64,000 bases of DNA from Paraburkholderia largidicola (GCF_013426895.1 NZ_AP023175.1:2604001-2668000); one strand, 5' to 3'; counted from the stretch's first letter, positions 1-9,375 are shown. Program-made: numbers and translations. The notes: a model not told the origin generated them from the letters alone.

Positions 1-35
1 GGCGCGCTGACGTCGCGCCGGCTGGGTCGACGGGC

Positions 36-917
36 GTGCCCGGCGGGCACGCCGCGAGCGCTGCCGATGCCGCGTCCGCGCGCGCGAGGCCGTGGCTGCT
101 GCTTGCGCCGATTCTCGTGTTTCTCGCCGTGCTCGCCGCAGCCGCGCTGGTCGTGGTGCGAATGAGCTTCGGTGTCTCAGGGAACGAGTGGCGCGCGTAC
201 ACGCTGCACAACTATGTCGAACTCGCCGACAGCTACTTCGTCAAGTCGCTGTGGCTGACGCTGCGGCTCGCTTTTCAAAGCATGGTGTGCGCGGTGCTGC
301 TCGCCATGCCCGTTGCGCTTGCGATGGCGCGCACCGAGTCGCGCTTCGTGCGGCGCCTGCTGCTTGCGGGCGTGCTGCTGCCGCTGCTCGTCAATCTGCT
401 GTTGCAGGGCTACGGGTGGCTCGTGATTCTCGGTCCCGCCGGGTTACTCAACCATGCGCTGCTCGGCAGCGGTCTCGTGTCGCGTCCCGTCATGTGGCTC
501 TATCGCGAACATGGCGTATTGCTCGGTCTGATCCAGACCGCGTTTCCGCTGGCCGTGCTGCCGATGTCGAGCGCGATGCGTGCGATTTCCGTTTCGTATG
601 AAGAGGCCGCGGCGACGCTCGGCGCGACGCGCTGGCAAACCATGCGCGACATCGTGCTGCCGCTCGCGATGCCCGGCATCGTTTCCGGCGCGCTGCTCGT
701 GTTCGCCTATAACGCAAGTGCGTTCGCGGTGCCGCTGCTGCTCGGCGGGCGGCGCGTCCCGATGCTCGCGGTGCTGGTCCACGACCAGGTCTCACCGCTG
801 CTGAACTGGCCTGCGGCGTCGGCATCGGGCGTCGTGCTGATGGTCGCCACGCTTTCGTTGATGGCGCTGTCGCAATGGCTGCTGCGCCGCATGCGGCGTC
901 TGGAGGGTTCTGCCTGA
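36..917 (+). CDS. ABC transporter permease (PotB-type)
   Basis: Inner-membrane permease of a polyamine/opine-type ABC importer, one half of the membrane channel. The 293-residue translation has a hydrophobic helix at about residues 20-42, several further membrane segments, and the cytoplasmic EAA loop (EEAAATLGATRW followed by LPLAMPGI) near residues 189-215 that docks with the ATPase. The GTG at 36 is only a guess: the frame stays open to the left edge, so the real start may lie outside the window. Its stop shares one base with the ATG of the next permease (TGATG), indicating translational coupling. The substrate-binding protein is probably just upstream. Substrate cannot be told from sequence. 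Confidence 0.85.
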   Translation: MPGGHAASAADAASARARPWLLLAPILVFLAVLAAAALVVVRMSFGVSGNEWRAYTLHNYVELADSYFVKSLWLTLRLAFQSMVCAVLLAMPVALAMARTESRFVRRLLLAGVLLPLLVNLLLQGYGWLVILGPAGLLNHALLGSGLVSRPVMWLYREHGVLLGLIQTAFPLAVLPMSSAMRAISVSYEEAAATLGATRWQTMRDIVLPLAMPGIVSGALLVFAYNASAFAVPLLLGGRRVPMLAVLVHDQVSPLLNWPAASASGVVLMVATLSLMALSQWLLRRMRRLEGSA

Positions 918-1792
918 TGAGTACGCAAGGTGTGTTACCGCGCCGGCCGTTGGGCGCGCTGAGACCATCCTCGACGATGCCGGGCCGGCTTGGCAAGATG
1001 GCGGCTCTGTCGGCTGCGATCGTGCTGTTTCTGGCGGCGCTTCCCATTCTGACGATGATCGCGATGTCGTTCAGCGCGGCCGATACGCTCGAATTTCCGC
1101 CGCAGGCGTACAGCTTGCGGTGGTACCGCGCGGCATGGCACACGTTCGTTTCGCCTGATGCCAGCGATGCGCTGTCGATGGGCGCGGCGCTCGGCACGAG
1201 CCTGCTCGTCGCCGTATCGACGATGATCATTGCGACGCTCGTATCCGTGCCCGCTGCGTACGCGTTGAGCCGCTACCGTTTTCGCGGTAAGCGGCTGGTC
1301 GAACAACTGGTCGCGCTGCCGCTCGTCTATCCGCTCGTCATGCTGGGACTGTCGTTGCTGCTGGTGTTCAACGTTCTGCCTGTCGAACTCGGCGTGTTCC
1401 GGCTGATCATCGCTCACGTGATTCTCGCGTTGCCGTTCACGGTGAAGAATTGCGCGGCTTCCGTTGCGTCGATCGGGCCGGAGTTCGAAGAGGCGGCATA
1501 CGTGATGGGCGCGAGCCCGCGACGCGCGCTCGTCGATGTCGTGTTGCCGCTGATGCGGCCGGGCATTCTCGCTGGCATGCTGTTCGCGTTCATCATCTCG
1601 TTCAACGAATTCACGGTGACGTTCTTTCTATATGGCATCGACACGATGACACTGCCTGTATGGCTGTATAGCCGCACGGTGTCTTCACTCGATCCGACCG
1701 TGTTTTCGTTCGCGGTGTTCGTCGTCGCAATCGACTTTGCGCTGATCTGGCTGCTCGAAAAGCTGGTGGGCGACAAAGGGATCGCGCTGTGA
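917..1792 (+). CDS. ABC transporter permease (PotC-type)
   Basis: Second inner-membrane permease of the same importer, 291 residues. A helix lies at about residues 30-52, and an EAA loop (EEAAYVMGASPRRA, then LPLMRPGI) is present near residues 185-212. I chose the ATG at 917 rather than the upstream in-frame start at 875 because it overlaps the stop of the preceding permease by one base, the classic coupled arrangement. The ATPase follows 43 bp downstream. Permease pairs of this kind with a PotA-like ATPase import spermidine, putrescine or related cations; the exact ligand is unknown. Confidence 0.88.
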   Translation: MSTQGVLPRRPLGALRPSSTMPGRLGKMAALSAAIVLFLAALPILTMIAMSFSAADTLEFPPQAYSLRWYRAAWHTFVSPDASDALSMGAALGTSLLVAVSTMIIATLVSVPAAYALSRYRFRGKRLVEQLVALPLVYPLVMLGLSLLLVFNVLPVELGVFRLIIAHVILALPFTVKNCAASVASIGPEFEEAAYVMGASPRRALVDVVLPLMRPGILAGMLFAFIISFNEFTVTFFLYGIDTMTLPVWLYSRTVSSLDPTVFSFAVFVVAIDFALIWLLEKLVGDKGIAL

Positions 1793-1835
1793 TCCCATTC
1801 ATCGCGCCTTGCCGCGAAACGGACTGGAAACTGTC

Positions 1836-2924
1836 ATGACTCATCTCACGCTGCAGGCCGTCACGAAACGCTTCGGTGCCGCGCAGGCGGTCGACAACGT
1901 CGACCTCGCCATTCCAGAAGGCAAGCTGGTGTGTTTTCTCGGCCCATCGGGTTGCGGCAAGACCACGCTGTTGCGGATGATCGCCGGGCTCGAACAGCCG
2001 ACGTCGGGAGCGGTGATGTTCGCCGGTCGCGATATTACGCACCTGAGCGCGAACCGGCGTGATTTCGGCATGGTGTTCCAGTCGCTCGCACTGTTCCCGC
2101 ATATGACCGTCGCGGAGAACATTGCGTATCCGCTCAAGTTGCGCAAGACGGGCAAGAGCGAGCAGGCGAAGCGGGTTGCCGAGCTGCTCGAACTGATCCA
2201 GTTGCCGCATATGGCCGGGCGGGCCGTCACCCAGCTTTCCGGTGGGCAGCGGCAGCGCGTGGCAATCGCCCGTGCGATTGCGACCTCGCCGAAGCTGCTG
2301 TTGCTCGACGAGCCGCTGTCGGCGCTCGATGCAAAGTTGCGCGAGGCGATGCAGATCGAAATTCGCCTGCTGCAGCAGCGGCTGGGCATCACGACGATCA
2401 TGGTCACGCACGATCAGCGCGAAGCAATGACCATGGCCGACCTCATCGTCGTGATGGAGAAAGGCCGGATCGCGCAGGTCGGCAAGCCGCTCGATATCTA
2501 CCGCGACCCGGTCAGCGAGTTCGTGGCCGACTTCATCGGCCTTGGCAACATCTTGCCCGTGACGAACGACGAGAGCGGTAAAGTGCGCCTGCCAGGCGGG
2601 CAGCAGATCGTCGTCGCCAATACGGCGCCGATGTCCGTCGCGTCCGGCGATATCCGTCTTCTGATCCGGCCGGAAGATGTGCATATTCAGTTGGGCGTCG
2701 ACCAGGCCGTCCACGATACGAACAGCGTCCGGGGCACGGTACGGTTCATTCGCGATGTCGGCGCTTCGCTCGAAGCGACGATCGAATGCGCAGGCTTTAC
2801 GCTGACTGCTGCGACCACACCGCGCGAAGTGCCGGGACTTGCACCCGGCGTGCCGGTGCTTGCGGGGTTGCCGGCGCATGCGTGCAAGCTCATCTCTGCG
2901 CATGGGGTGCGCGCTTCGGCCTGA
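1836..2924 (+). CDS. ABC transporter ATP-binding protein (PotA-type)
   Basis: Cytoplasmic ATPase that powers the two permeases just upstream. The 362-residue protein shows Walker A (GPSGCGKTT, about residues 36-44), the Q-loop ([10 protein letters not shown]), the ABC signature LSGGQRQR, Walker B ([12 protein letters not shown]) and the H-loop (MVTHDQREA). The last 100 residues or so match the TOBE-type regulatory domain of PotA/FbpC-like ATPases, including an IRPEDV stretch. The ATG at 1836 was preferred to an in-frame start at 1809 because the protein then begins directly with the ABC domain. It is the last gene of the operon; 233 bp without a gene follow. Confidence 0.9.
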   Translation: MTHLTLQAVTKRFGAAQAVDNVDLAIPEGKLVCFLGPSGCGKTTLLRMIAGLEQPTSGAVMFAGRDITHLSANRRDFGMVFQSLALFPHMTVAENIAYPLKLRKTGKSEQAKRVAELLELIQLPHMAGRAVTQLSGGQRQRVAIARAIATSPKLLLLDEPLSALDAKLREAMQIEIRLLQQRLGITTIMVTHDQREAMTMADLIVVMEKGRIAQVGKPLDIYRDPVSEFVADFIGLGNILPVTNDESGKVRLPGGQQIVVANTAPMSVASGDIRLLIRPEDVHIQLGVDQAVHDTNSVRGTVRFIRDVGASLEATIECAGFTLTAATTPREVPGLAPGVPVLAGLPAHACKLISAHGVRASA

Positions 2925-3157
2925 TGCGGTTTCGCGTCAGGCTGGTTGCGGTAGACATGCTGCCTGCAACCGTTCTTCTGGTATCCCACTCTTAGCGGTT
3001 CTGCGCGTTGAAGCGCGGGGAACCGATTCAAATCCGCGACACGGCCCCAGCGGGGGCACGCTGTTTGCGCGCCTTCTTCGCGCGATGCATCCACGCGCTG
3101 TCATTGCACGTATAACCTGTCGATAACGCATTTGCTGATTTACGTTAGGAGCTTTTG

Positions 3158-3937
3158 ATGTCTCCTGCTGCCGCAGCGTCGATCGCGTTCGTAGTACTCG
3201 TCGCGTTATTTGCTGCTTTCTGGGCGTGGCAACTGAAGAGCGCGAACGCGGGGATGATCGATCCGATATGGGCTTTCTCACTGGGTGCCATTGCAGTGTT
3301 CTACGGCATGGCGAGCCACGGCGATCCGCTTGTCCGTGCGCTCGTTGCGGCGGGAGGCGGTATCTGGGGCGTGCGCCTTGGCTGGCATTTGTGGCGGCGT
3401 AACGCGGGCAAAAGCGAGGACCCGCGTTATCACCGCTTCCGCAAGCAATGGGGCGCGGCCGCGGGACGAAAGATGTTCTGGTTCCTCGAATTTCAGACGC
3501 TCATTTCGATGGTGCTGTCATTGGCGTTCGCCGTGCCCGCGTGGCGTGCAGAGCCGCCTTCCGCTGTATGGGTCGCGATTGCGGTGTCGATCTGGCTGGT
3601 GTCGGTAGCCGGCGAAGCCGTGGCGGACAGCCAGCTCCGGCGCTTCGTCGCCGATCCTGCGAATCGAGGCAAAGTGTGCCGTGTCGGCCTGTGGCGCTAT
3701 TCGCGGCACCCGAATTATTTCTTCGAGTGTTTGCACTGGGTGGCGTATATCGCGCTGTCGATCGGTTCGCCCTGGGCGTGGTTGACGCTGCTCCCGCCCG
3801 TGCTGATGGCATGGCTGCTGATGAAGCTCTCCGGCGTGCCGATGATCGAAGCGCATCTGGTCCATTCGCGTCCGGGTTACGCCGAGTACATGCGCGAGAC
3901 CAGCGCGTTGATACCGTGGCCGCCGCGACGCGGCTGA
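3158..3937 (+). CDS. DUF1295 membrane protein (steroid 5-alpha-reductase C-terminal-like)
   Basis: Integral membrane protein of about 259 residues, related to the DUF1295/isoprenylcysteine methyltransferase-steroid reductase fold. The sequence has five or six hydrophobic segments and the family hallmark near the C terminus: a CRVGLWRYSRHPNYFFE stretch followed by two helices and a PGYAEYMRET tail. The ATG at 3158 has an AGGAG-type ribosome site about 7 bp upstream. It is followed by a CFA-type methyltransferase and a lipocalin, a grouping also found beside lipid-modification genes in other proteobacteria. A role in lipid reduction or methylation is inferred; no substrate is visible. Confidence 0.8.
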   Translation: MSPAAAASIAFVVLVALFAAFWAWQLKSANAGMIDPIWAFSLGAIAVFYGMASHGDPLVRALVAAGGGIWGVRLGWHLWRRNAGKSEDPRYHRFRKQWGAAAGRKMFWFLEFQTLISMVLSLAFAVPAWRAEPPSAVWVAIAVSIWLVSVAGEAVADSQLRRFVADPANRGKVCRVGLWRYSRHPNYFFECLHWVAYIALSIGSPWAWLTLLPPVLMAWLLMKLSGVPMIEAHLVHSRPGYAEYMRETSALIPWPPRRG

Positions 3938-3976
3938 CGCCTGCGACGCTTTCAATACACCCGAACGGTGACCGCC

Positions 3977-5074
3977 ATGACATTTACGGCAACTCAGCCT
4001 TCGATGGGTAACCCGCTTCGTGCGAAAGAAGACTGGCTCATCCATGCATGCGAACGCGGATGGATACCGGATCGCGCGATCCGCTTTGGCATGCGCCGTC
4101 TGATGCGGCAACGTCTGATCGAAGAAGGCGCATCGGACGGCGAGCTGCGTTCGCAACGATTCAATTCGCTACGGGATGAGTTGCGCGCGAGTCCTATCGC
4201 GATCGAAACGGATGCCGCAAACACGCAACACTACGAATTGCCCCCATCGTTCTTCGAGGAGCATCTCGGGCCGCACCTGAAGTATTCGTGCTGCCTGTAT
4301 CCACGCGGCGACGAGACGCTCGGGCAGGCGGAAGAGGCGATGCTCGCGCTCTGCGCGGAACGGGCACAAATCGAAGACGGGCAGACCATACTCGATCTCG
4401 GTTGCGGCTGGGGCGCGCTGGCGTTGTGGCTGGCCATGCATTATCCGAATGCACGCATCGTCGCTTTGTCGAATTCGCGCAGCCAGCGCGAATTTATCGA
4501 GGCGCGTGCAGCGTCGGCGGGCGTGACGAATCTGCGCGTCGTGACGGGTAACGTTGCCCAGTTCGATTTCGAAAGTGAATTATCCGCCGGCTATTTCGAC
4601 CGCGTGCTGTCGGTCGAGATGTTCGAGCATATGAAGAACTACGGCCTGCTGCTGGAACGCGTTGCGAACTGGATGCGCCCCAATGGAAAACTCTTCGCCC
4701 ATATTTTCGCGCATCGAACACTCGCTTATCACTTTCAGACCCGGGACTCGACGGACTGGATGTCGAAGTACTTTTTTACCGGCGGCACGATGCCTTCGGA
4801 AGCCTTGTTGCTGCACTTTCAGAACGACCTCCGGATCGACCGGCAGTGGTGGATAAGCGGCGCGCACTACGCGCGCACGGCGGAGCAATGGCTTGCGAAT
4901 CTCGATACGGCACGGGAGCGCGTCATGCCAGAACTGATCCTGACATACGGAGAGCGTGACGCGCGACTCTGGTTCCAGCGCTGGCGTATGTTCTACATGG
5001 CGGTGGCAGAACTCTTTGGTTATGCGCAGGGCAATGAATGGGGCATTGCGCACTATCTGTTCGACAAGCGGTGA
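3977..5074 (+). CDS. CFA-like SAM-dependent methyltransferase
   Basis: Class I S-adenosylmethionine methyltransferase of the cyclopropane-fatty-acid-synthase family, about 365 residues. The SAM-binding motif I (LDLGCGWGALALWLA) lies near residue 140, preceded by the family's YSCCLYP segment, and followed by the SVEMFEHMKNY motif. The enzyme probably methylates an unsaturated acyl chain or another membrane-associated substrate, using SAM in the cytoplasm at the membrane face. I prefer the ATG at 3977; a GTG three codons upstream (3968) is possible. It differs clearly from the second CFA-type enzyme at 5718-6929, so the cluster carries two distinct methyltransferases. The lipocalin start lies 5 bp after its stop. 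Confidence 0.85.
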   Translation: MTFTATQPSMGNPLRAKEDWLIHACERGWIPDRAIRFGMRRLMRQRLIEEGASDGELRSQRFNSLRDELRASPIAIETDAANTQHYELPPSFFEEHLGPHLKYSCCLYPRGDETLGQAEEAMLALCAERAQIEDGQTILDLGCGWGALALWLAMHYPNARIVALSNSRSQREFIEARAASAGVTNLRVVTGNVAQFDFESELSAGYFDRVLSVEMFEHMKNYGLLLERVANWMRPNGKLFAHIFAHRTLAYHFQTRDSTDWMSKYFFTGGTMPSEALLLHFQNDLRIDRQWWISGAHYARTAEQWLANLDTARERVMPELILTYGERDARLWFQRWRMFYMAVAELFGYAQGNEWGIAHYLFDKR

Positions 5075-5078
5075 TGTG

Positions 5079-5678
5079 ATGAAAGCGACACGCATTGCTC
5101 TGGCACTGGCCGCCGTCGCGGCGACGGCCATTCTGATATCGGCGTGCTCGCAGTCGCCGCCTAATCCCAATCCGCGCGCAGACGTACCACTCAAGCCCGC
5201 GAGCGTCGATCTGCCGCGCTATATGGGCCGCTGGTACGTCATCGCGATCATTCCGTATTTCCTTGAGAACAAGTACGTGGGCAGTTATGCGGAATGGTCG
5301 CTGCGCGAAGACGGAAAGATCGACGACCGCTACACCGCGCACAAGAGAACATTCGACGCGTCGCCGTCGAAGTTTCATTTCGTCGACAGCGTCGTGCCGG
5401 GCAGCGGAAACGGCGAGTGGAAGGTACGTATATTCTGGCCGGTTCATGTGACGCAACTGACGCTCTATGTCGACGACGAATACCGCTACACGCTGCTCGG
5501 TGTCGGCGACAAGAGCCTCGGCTGGATTTTCTCCCGAGAGCCGGATATGAGCGACGATGTTTATCGTTCGTTGCTCGCGCGATTCGATACGATGGGCTTC
5601 GACGCGTCGCGCTTTCGCCGCGTGCCGCAACATCCGCAGCAGATCGGCCAGCCAGGGTTTCTGTCGCAAGACGAATGA
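5079..5678 (+). CDS. Lipocalin family lipoprotein (Blc-like)
   Basis: Bacterial lipocalin of 199 residues, likely anchored in the outer membrane and binding fatty acids or lysophospholipids. It starts with a lipoprotein signal ending in LISAC (Cys23), followed by the lipocalin signature around YMGRWYVIA and a second conserved region (YTLLGVGDKSLGWIFSR). The ATG at 5079 is 5 bp after the methyltransferase stop and gives the signal peptide directly; the long upstream extension of the frame overlaps the methyltransferase and is not coding. Its position at the end of a lipid-modification operon suggests it handles the modified lipid in the periplasm. This is inference. Confidence 0.87.
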   Translation: MKATRIALALAAVAATAILISACSQSPPNPNPRADVPLKPASVDLPRYMGRWYVIAIIPYFLENKYVGSYAEWSLREDGKIDDRYTAHKRTFDASPSKFHFVDSVVPGSGNGEWKVRIFWPVHVTQLTLYVDDEYRYTLLGVGDKSLGWIFSREPDMSDDVYRSLLARFDTMGFDASRFRRVPQHPQQIGQPGFLSQDE

Positions 5679-5689
5679 CAGCCGGTTCG

Positions 5690-5716
5690 GGGCGCGTGTT
5701 CGACGATCACGCGCCC
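5690..5716. terminator. Hairpin between two convergent operons
   Basis: A perfect 9-bp inverted repeat (GGGCGCGTG / CACGCGCCC) with a 9-base loop fills the 39-bp gap between the lipocalin stop and the convergent CFA synthase stop. It lacks a T-run on either strand, so it may act as a weak bidirectional terminator or as a Rho-independent stall site. Confidence 0.5.
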
Positions 5717-5717
5717 G

Positions 5718-6929
5718 TCACGGCATGGCAGTGAGGACGAATTGCCTGACGTCCGTGCGCCGTTCGGCGAAGCCCGCTTCGCAATACGCAAAGTAGAGCC
5801 GCCACGTGCGTATGAACAGATCGTCGAAACCGAGTGCCCGCACGGCGTCGAGATTCTCCTCGAAGCGTGCGTGCCAGCACTGCAATGTGCGCGCATAGTC
5901 GAGGCCGAACGATTGCGACTCGATGCATGCCATACCTGCGTGCCTTGCCGTAGCGCGAAAGCGTTCGGCGCCCGGCAGCATACCGCCCGGGAAAATGTAC
6001 TCGCGGATGAAATCACTCGAGGCCCGGTACTCGGCAAAGCGCGAGTCGTCCATCGTGATCGACTGGACGAGCGCGCGTGCGCCGGGCTTCAGCATGCGCG
6101 CGAGGACAGCGAAAAACGTAGGCCAGTAGCGCTCTCCGACGGCTTCGAACATTTCGACCGACACCACCGCATCATAGATGCCCCGCAGATCGCGATAGTC
6201 GCGCAATTCGATCGTCACGAGATCGTTGAGCCCGGCTTGTGCCACGCGTTCGCGTGTCCATTCGTACTGCGCAGGCGAGATCGTCACGCCATGCACATGG
6301 ATGCCCTGGCGCGCCGCGTGTAGCGCAAAGCCGCCCCAGCCGCAGCCGATCTCCAGCACGCGCATGCCGGCCCGCAACTGCAACACATCGACGATGCGCT
6401 GAAACTTGGCTGCCTGAGCGTCTTCGAGCGAACGGCTGGCATCGCCCTCGAACAATGCGCTCGAATAGGTCATCGTCGGGTCGAGCCAGAGTGCGTAAAA
6501 CGGATTGCCCAAATCGTAGTGCGCGTGCACGTTGCGCTGGCTGCGCCGACGCGTGTTGGGACGCAGCCAGTGGCGCAATCCATAAAGCAGACGCGCAGGG
6601 GCGCTGCCCGATATGGTGCGCGGCAATGCGGATTCATTGCGAATGGCGAGGCGCGCCAGCGCCACGATGTCAGGCGTATCGACCCACCGCGCGCGGTACG
6701 CTTCGGCAAATCCGATGTCGCCCGCCTGCAGGATCGCGCGGCACGCCCGCCAGTCGTGCACGATGAGTTGCGCGCCGGGATGGGCATGGGGATCGCCGTA
6801 CACGCGTTGCTGGCCGCCGGGCGTCGTCAGGACGAGATGGCCGACGCGCAAACGGTCCAGCAGCGCGAGAAACAGGCGGGCGAACAGGGGCGCTCCGCCG
6901 GCGGCATAGAAGGCGCGTGAGAACGTCAT
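5718..6929 (-). CDS. Cyclopropane-fatty-acyl-phospholipid synthase family protein
   Basis: SAM-dependent enzyme of about 403 residues that transfers a methylene or methyl group to the double bond of unsaturated phospholipid acyl chains. It shows the family's hallmarks: HYDLGNPFYALWLDPTMTYSSA before the SAM fold, motif I LEIGCGWGGFALHAA, the SVEMFEAVGERYWP segment, and the C-terminal YCEAGF motif. The ATG at 6929 is 2 bp after the DUF1365 stop; the frame's extension further upstream is antiparallel noise over that gene. It is the last gene of the FAD-protein/DUF1365/CFA operon. In alphaproteobacteria this gene trio belongs to the singlet-oxygen response and to unusual fatty-acid synthesis. Confidence 0.9.
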   Translation of the reverse strand: MTFSRAFYAAGGAPLFARLFLALLDRLRVGHLVLTTPGGQQRVYGDPHAHPGAQLIVHDWRACRAILQAGDIGFAEAYRARWVDTPDIVALARLAIRNESALPRTISGSAPARLLYGLRHWLRPNTRRRSQRNVHAHYDLGNPFYALWLDPTMTYSSALFEGDASRSLEDAQAAKFQRIVDVLQLRAGMRVLEIGCGWGGFALHAARQGIHVHGVTISPAQYEWTRERVAQAGLNDLVTIELRDYRDLRGIYDAVVSVEMFEAVGERYWPTFFAVLARMLKPGARALVQSITMDDSRFAEYRASSDFIREYIFPGGMLPGAERFRATARHAGMACIESQSFGLDYARTLQCWHARFEENLDAVRALGFDDLFIRTWRLYFAYCEAGFAERRTDVRQFVLTAMP

Positions 6930-6931
6930 GG

Positions 6932-7729
6932 TCACGATTCCTCGTTGATCGTTGTTGGATGTGTGTGAGTCGAGGGCGGCTGGCTGCCGTAGAACGGCAC
7001 TTTCTTGAGCCACAGGCGCAGCGCCTGCCAGTGAATGCGTGCGATGACGCCGACCGTGAGCAGCGGTTGCCGCATGAGTGCGCGCAGCGCGTGCCCGCGA
7101 GTGAGCGGGCGCTTCGCGAGCGAGATGGCGGTGCGGATCAGGAGCCCTTGCGCGTCGTAATAGTCGATGAAAATCGAAGATCGGCGCTCGCTTTCGTGGA
7201 TACGGAATGCGTAATGTCCTTCGACGCCGCAAAACGGCGATACGTGTAGCTTCTTAATGCAGTGAAGATGGGTGTGCGCGTCGATGGGTCCGTTGTCGCC
7301 CGCTTTGAGCAGATAGGCGTGACGTTGCCCGAACGTGTTGCGCACTTCAGCGAGCAACGCGCGCAGATTGCCGTCGCGGTCGTGACAGAGCCAGAAGCTG
7401 ACGGGGTTGAACGCGTAGCCGAATACGCGCGGGCAGGTCTGCAGCCAGATGGCGCCGCCGTCGAGGTCGATGCCCGCGTCTGCGAGTTTGCCGCGTATCC
7501 ACAGGAGCGGATCGGTGCCGTCGCATGCGCCGTAGTCGCGCATGCGCAGGCTCAACGGCCGCAGCCGGTCGATGCCTAGCCACCAGCTATCCAGCTCATG
7601 AAGCCTTGCCAGATCGCAACGGACGCAGAACACGGGATAGACGAAGCGATGATGCGCGGGGCGCAGCCGCTCGTGCATCACGCGCCCGGACAACAGCCAT
7701 CCAGCGCTATCGGATGAATGGTCGCTCAT
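6932..7729 (-). CDS. DUF1365 domain-containing protein
   Basis: Protein of about 265 residues matching the DUF1365 family, whose members sit between an FAD-dependent oxidoreductase and a CFA-type enzyme in many proteobacteria. Recognisable segments are SGRVMHERLRPAHHRFVYPVF near the start, the central GYAFNPVSFWLCH block and the KKLHVSPF block. The ATG at 7729 overlaps the stop of the upstream FAD gene (ATGA), so the two are translationally coupled. The Rhodobacter member of this family has been linked to oxygen insertion in furan fatty-acid synthesis (UfaO, from memory); that role here is inference. Confidence 0.85.
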   Translation of the reverse strand: MSDHSSDSAGWLLSGRVMHERLRPAHHRFVYPVFCVRCDLARLHELDSWWLGIDRLRPLSLRMRDYGACDGTDPLLWIRGKLADAGIDLDGGAIWLQTCPRVFGYAFNPVSFWLCHDRDGNLRALLAEVRNTFGQRHAYLLKAGDNGPIDAHTHLHCIKKLHVSPFCGVEGHYAFRIHESERRSSIFIDYYDAQGLLIRTAISLAKRPLTRGHALRALMRQPLLTVGVIARIHWQALRLWLKKVPFYGSQPPSTHTHPTTINEES

Positions 7730-9027
7730 CGTACGCACCACGACGGTTCGACGCCGAAGTCGCGGGCAATGCGCAGCGCCGATTTCAGCCCGTCTTCATG
7801 AAAGCCATACCCTGTCCACGCGCCCGCAAACCATGTGCGTCTCGTGCGCTGTATCGAAGGAAGGCGGCTTTGCGCTGCGACGGCCGCGCTGTCGAGCAGT
7901 GGATGGTCGTAGTTGAAGCGCTTCAATACCGATTCGGGCGAGGGCGGCCGCGACGGATTGAGTGTCACGATCACCGGCCTCTGGAAGGGCAAAGGTTGCA
8001 GGCGGTTGATCAGATAGCTCACGCAGACCGGATGCGTGCCGTCCACACCATGCGACGACACGTAGTTCCACGCGGACCATATCCGCTCGCGACGCGGAAG
8101 CAAGGCCAGATCGGTATGTAGCCACGCGATATTGGGTTGATAGCGGATCGCGCCGAGCACGTGGCGTTCGTCGGGCTCGGGGTCGGCGAGCATGCGCAGA
8201 CTGTCGGGTGCGTGCGTGGCGAGAATCACCGCGTCGAAGCGCTCGCAGCCGGATACGCTCGTTACGTGAACGCCGCCTTGCTCGCGGCGTACTGCGAGGA
8301 CAGGCTCGTTCGTGCGCACGTCGTCGAGTGTGGCGATGATCCGGCGCACGTATTCGCGTGCACCGCCTTCCACCGTTTTCCAGCGGGGGCGGCGATTCAC
8401 CTGCAACAGCGCATGGTTGAGACAGAAGCGCAGAAAGGTCTCGGCAGGGAAACGCAGCACGTCAGAGGTTGCGCACGACCAGATGGCGGCGGCCATCGGC
8501 AACAGATAGTGTTGTCTGAACGGATCGCCGTAGCGGCCCGCCGTCAACAGGTCGCCAACGGAGTATCCGCTGGCCGATGCCGCCTCGAGATGCCTTTCAG
8601 CCGCGGAATTGAAACGCACGATATCGCGCAACATGCCGAGAAAGCTGGGCGAAAGCAGATTGTGCCGTTGGGCGAAGACGGTGTTCAGACTGGTGCCGGC
8701 CCATTCGAGTCGTCCGTGGTCGAGCGAGACGGAAAATGTCATGTCGCTTTCGTGTGACGTGACACCTAGCTCGTTGAAGAGCGCGATCAGGTTGGGATAA
8801 GTGCGATCGTTGAAGACGACAAAGCCCGTATCGACGGGATGGGTGAGGCCGTCCAGTTCGACGTCGACCGTGTTGGTGTGGCCGCCGGCGTAAGCGGCGG
8901 CTTCGTAAAGCGTCACGCGATGGCGACGCGCCAGCAGATACGCACTCGCAAGTCCAGCGATGCCGGAGCCGATGACAGCAACACGGCTCCCCGGCGGAAC
9001 GGGATGAGTTTCCGTCTGCACATCCAT
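7726..9027 (-). CDS. NAD(P)/FAD-dependent amine-oxidase-like protein
   Basis: Flavoprotein of 433 residues with an N-terminal Rossmann dinucleotide-binding motif (VAVIGSGIAGLASAYLLARR, about residues 17-36) and the NAD(P)-binding_8/amine oxidase layout (AGGHTNTVDV, then DTGFVVFNDRTYPNL). It heads the operon with DUF1365 and CFA synthase; a GGAG ribosome site lies 8 bp before the ATG at 9027. Proteins of this subgroup act as acyl-chain desaturases or dehydrogenases in unusual fatty-acid pathways; a desaturase role on methylated acyl chains is inferred from context. The start faces away from the rrn operon, whose promoter lies about 320 bp to the right. Confidence 0.85.
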   Translation of the reverse strand: MDVQTETHPVPPGSRVAVIGSGIAGLASAYLLARRHRVTLYEAAAYAGGHTNTVDVELDGLTHPVDTGFVVFNDRTYPNLIALFNELGVTSHESDMTFSVSLDHGRLEWAGTSLNTVFAQRHNLLSPSFLGMLRDIVRFNSAAERHLEAASASGYSVGDLLTAGRYGDPFRQHYLLPMAAAIWSCATSDVLRFPAETFLRFCLNHALLQVNRRPRWKTVEGGAREYVRRIIATLDDVRTNEPVLAVRREQGGVHVTSVSGCERFDAVILATHAPDSLRMLADPEPDERHVLGAIRYQPNIAWLHTDLALLPRRERIWSAWNYVSSHGVDGTHPVCVSYLINRLQPLPFQRPVIVTLNPSRPPSPESVLKRFNYDHPLLDSAAVAAQSRLPSIQRTRRTWFAGAWTGYGFHEDGLKSALRIARDFGVEPSWCVR

Positions 9028-9346
9028 TGCGTGTTCTCCATCGGCGGCGCGTCATTCCTCTTTTACGCACGGCAACAGCAGACGGATGCAGCCATGCGGC
9101 GGGGTCCTCCCGGATCTGCCGGCGAAGCATCCGTTGCACGCGAATACCTGCACCGATGCGAACCGCGTCGGGAGCGTGACTTCGCGCGAACGTCCGGATT
9201 CCTTGACCCGTAAAAAATATAGCCGGATATGGTGGGCAGAAATGGAACAGGAATGGGACGCCGACAGAGAGTGTCGGGCTCAAGTGTCCGCGTGCGCCTA
9301 ATAAAGTGGCATCGCAATCTTTTCGTAGATCGTGCGAAATAAGTGC

Positions 9347-9375
9347 TTGACAGCCCCCTGGGGGTTCCGCATAAT
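9347..9375 (+). promoter_or_regulatory. rrn operon promoter
   Basis: A strong sigma-70 promoter: -35 TTGACA at 9347-9352, a 17-bp spacer that contains a CCCC-T-GGGG palindrome, and -10 CATAAT at 9370-9375. It lies about 260 bp before the 16S gene, and no other promoter of this quality is visible between 9028 and 9631. The rest of that stretch is the divergent upstream region of the FAD gene and the rRNA leader. Confidence 0.8.

Noticed and set aside
1611..2903. 430-codon minus-strand frame over the ABC ATPase
   Set aside because: Antisense shadow of a GC-rich gene; Arg/His-rich composition and no family match, while the plus-strand ATPase is unmistakable.
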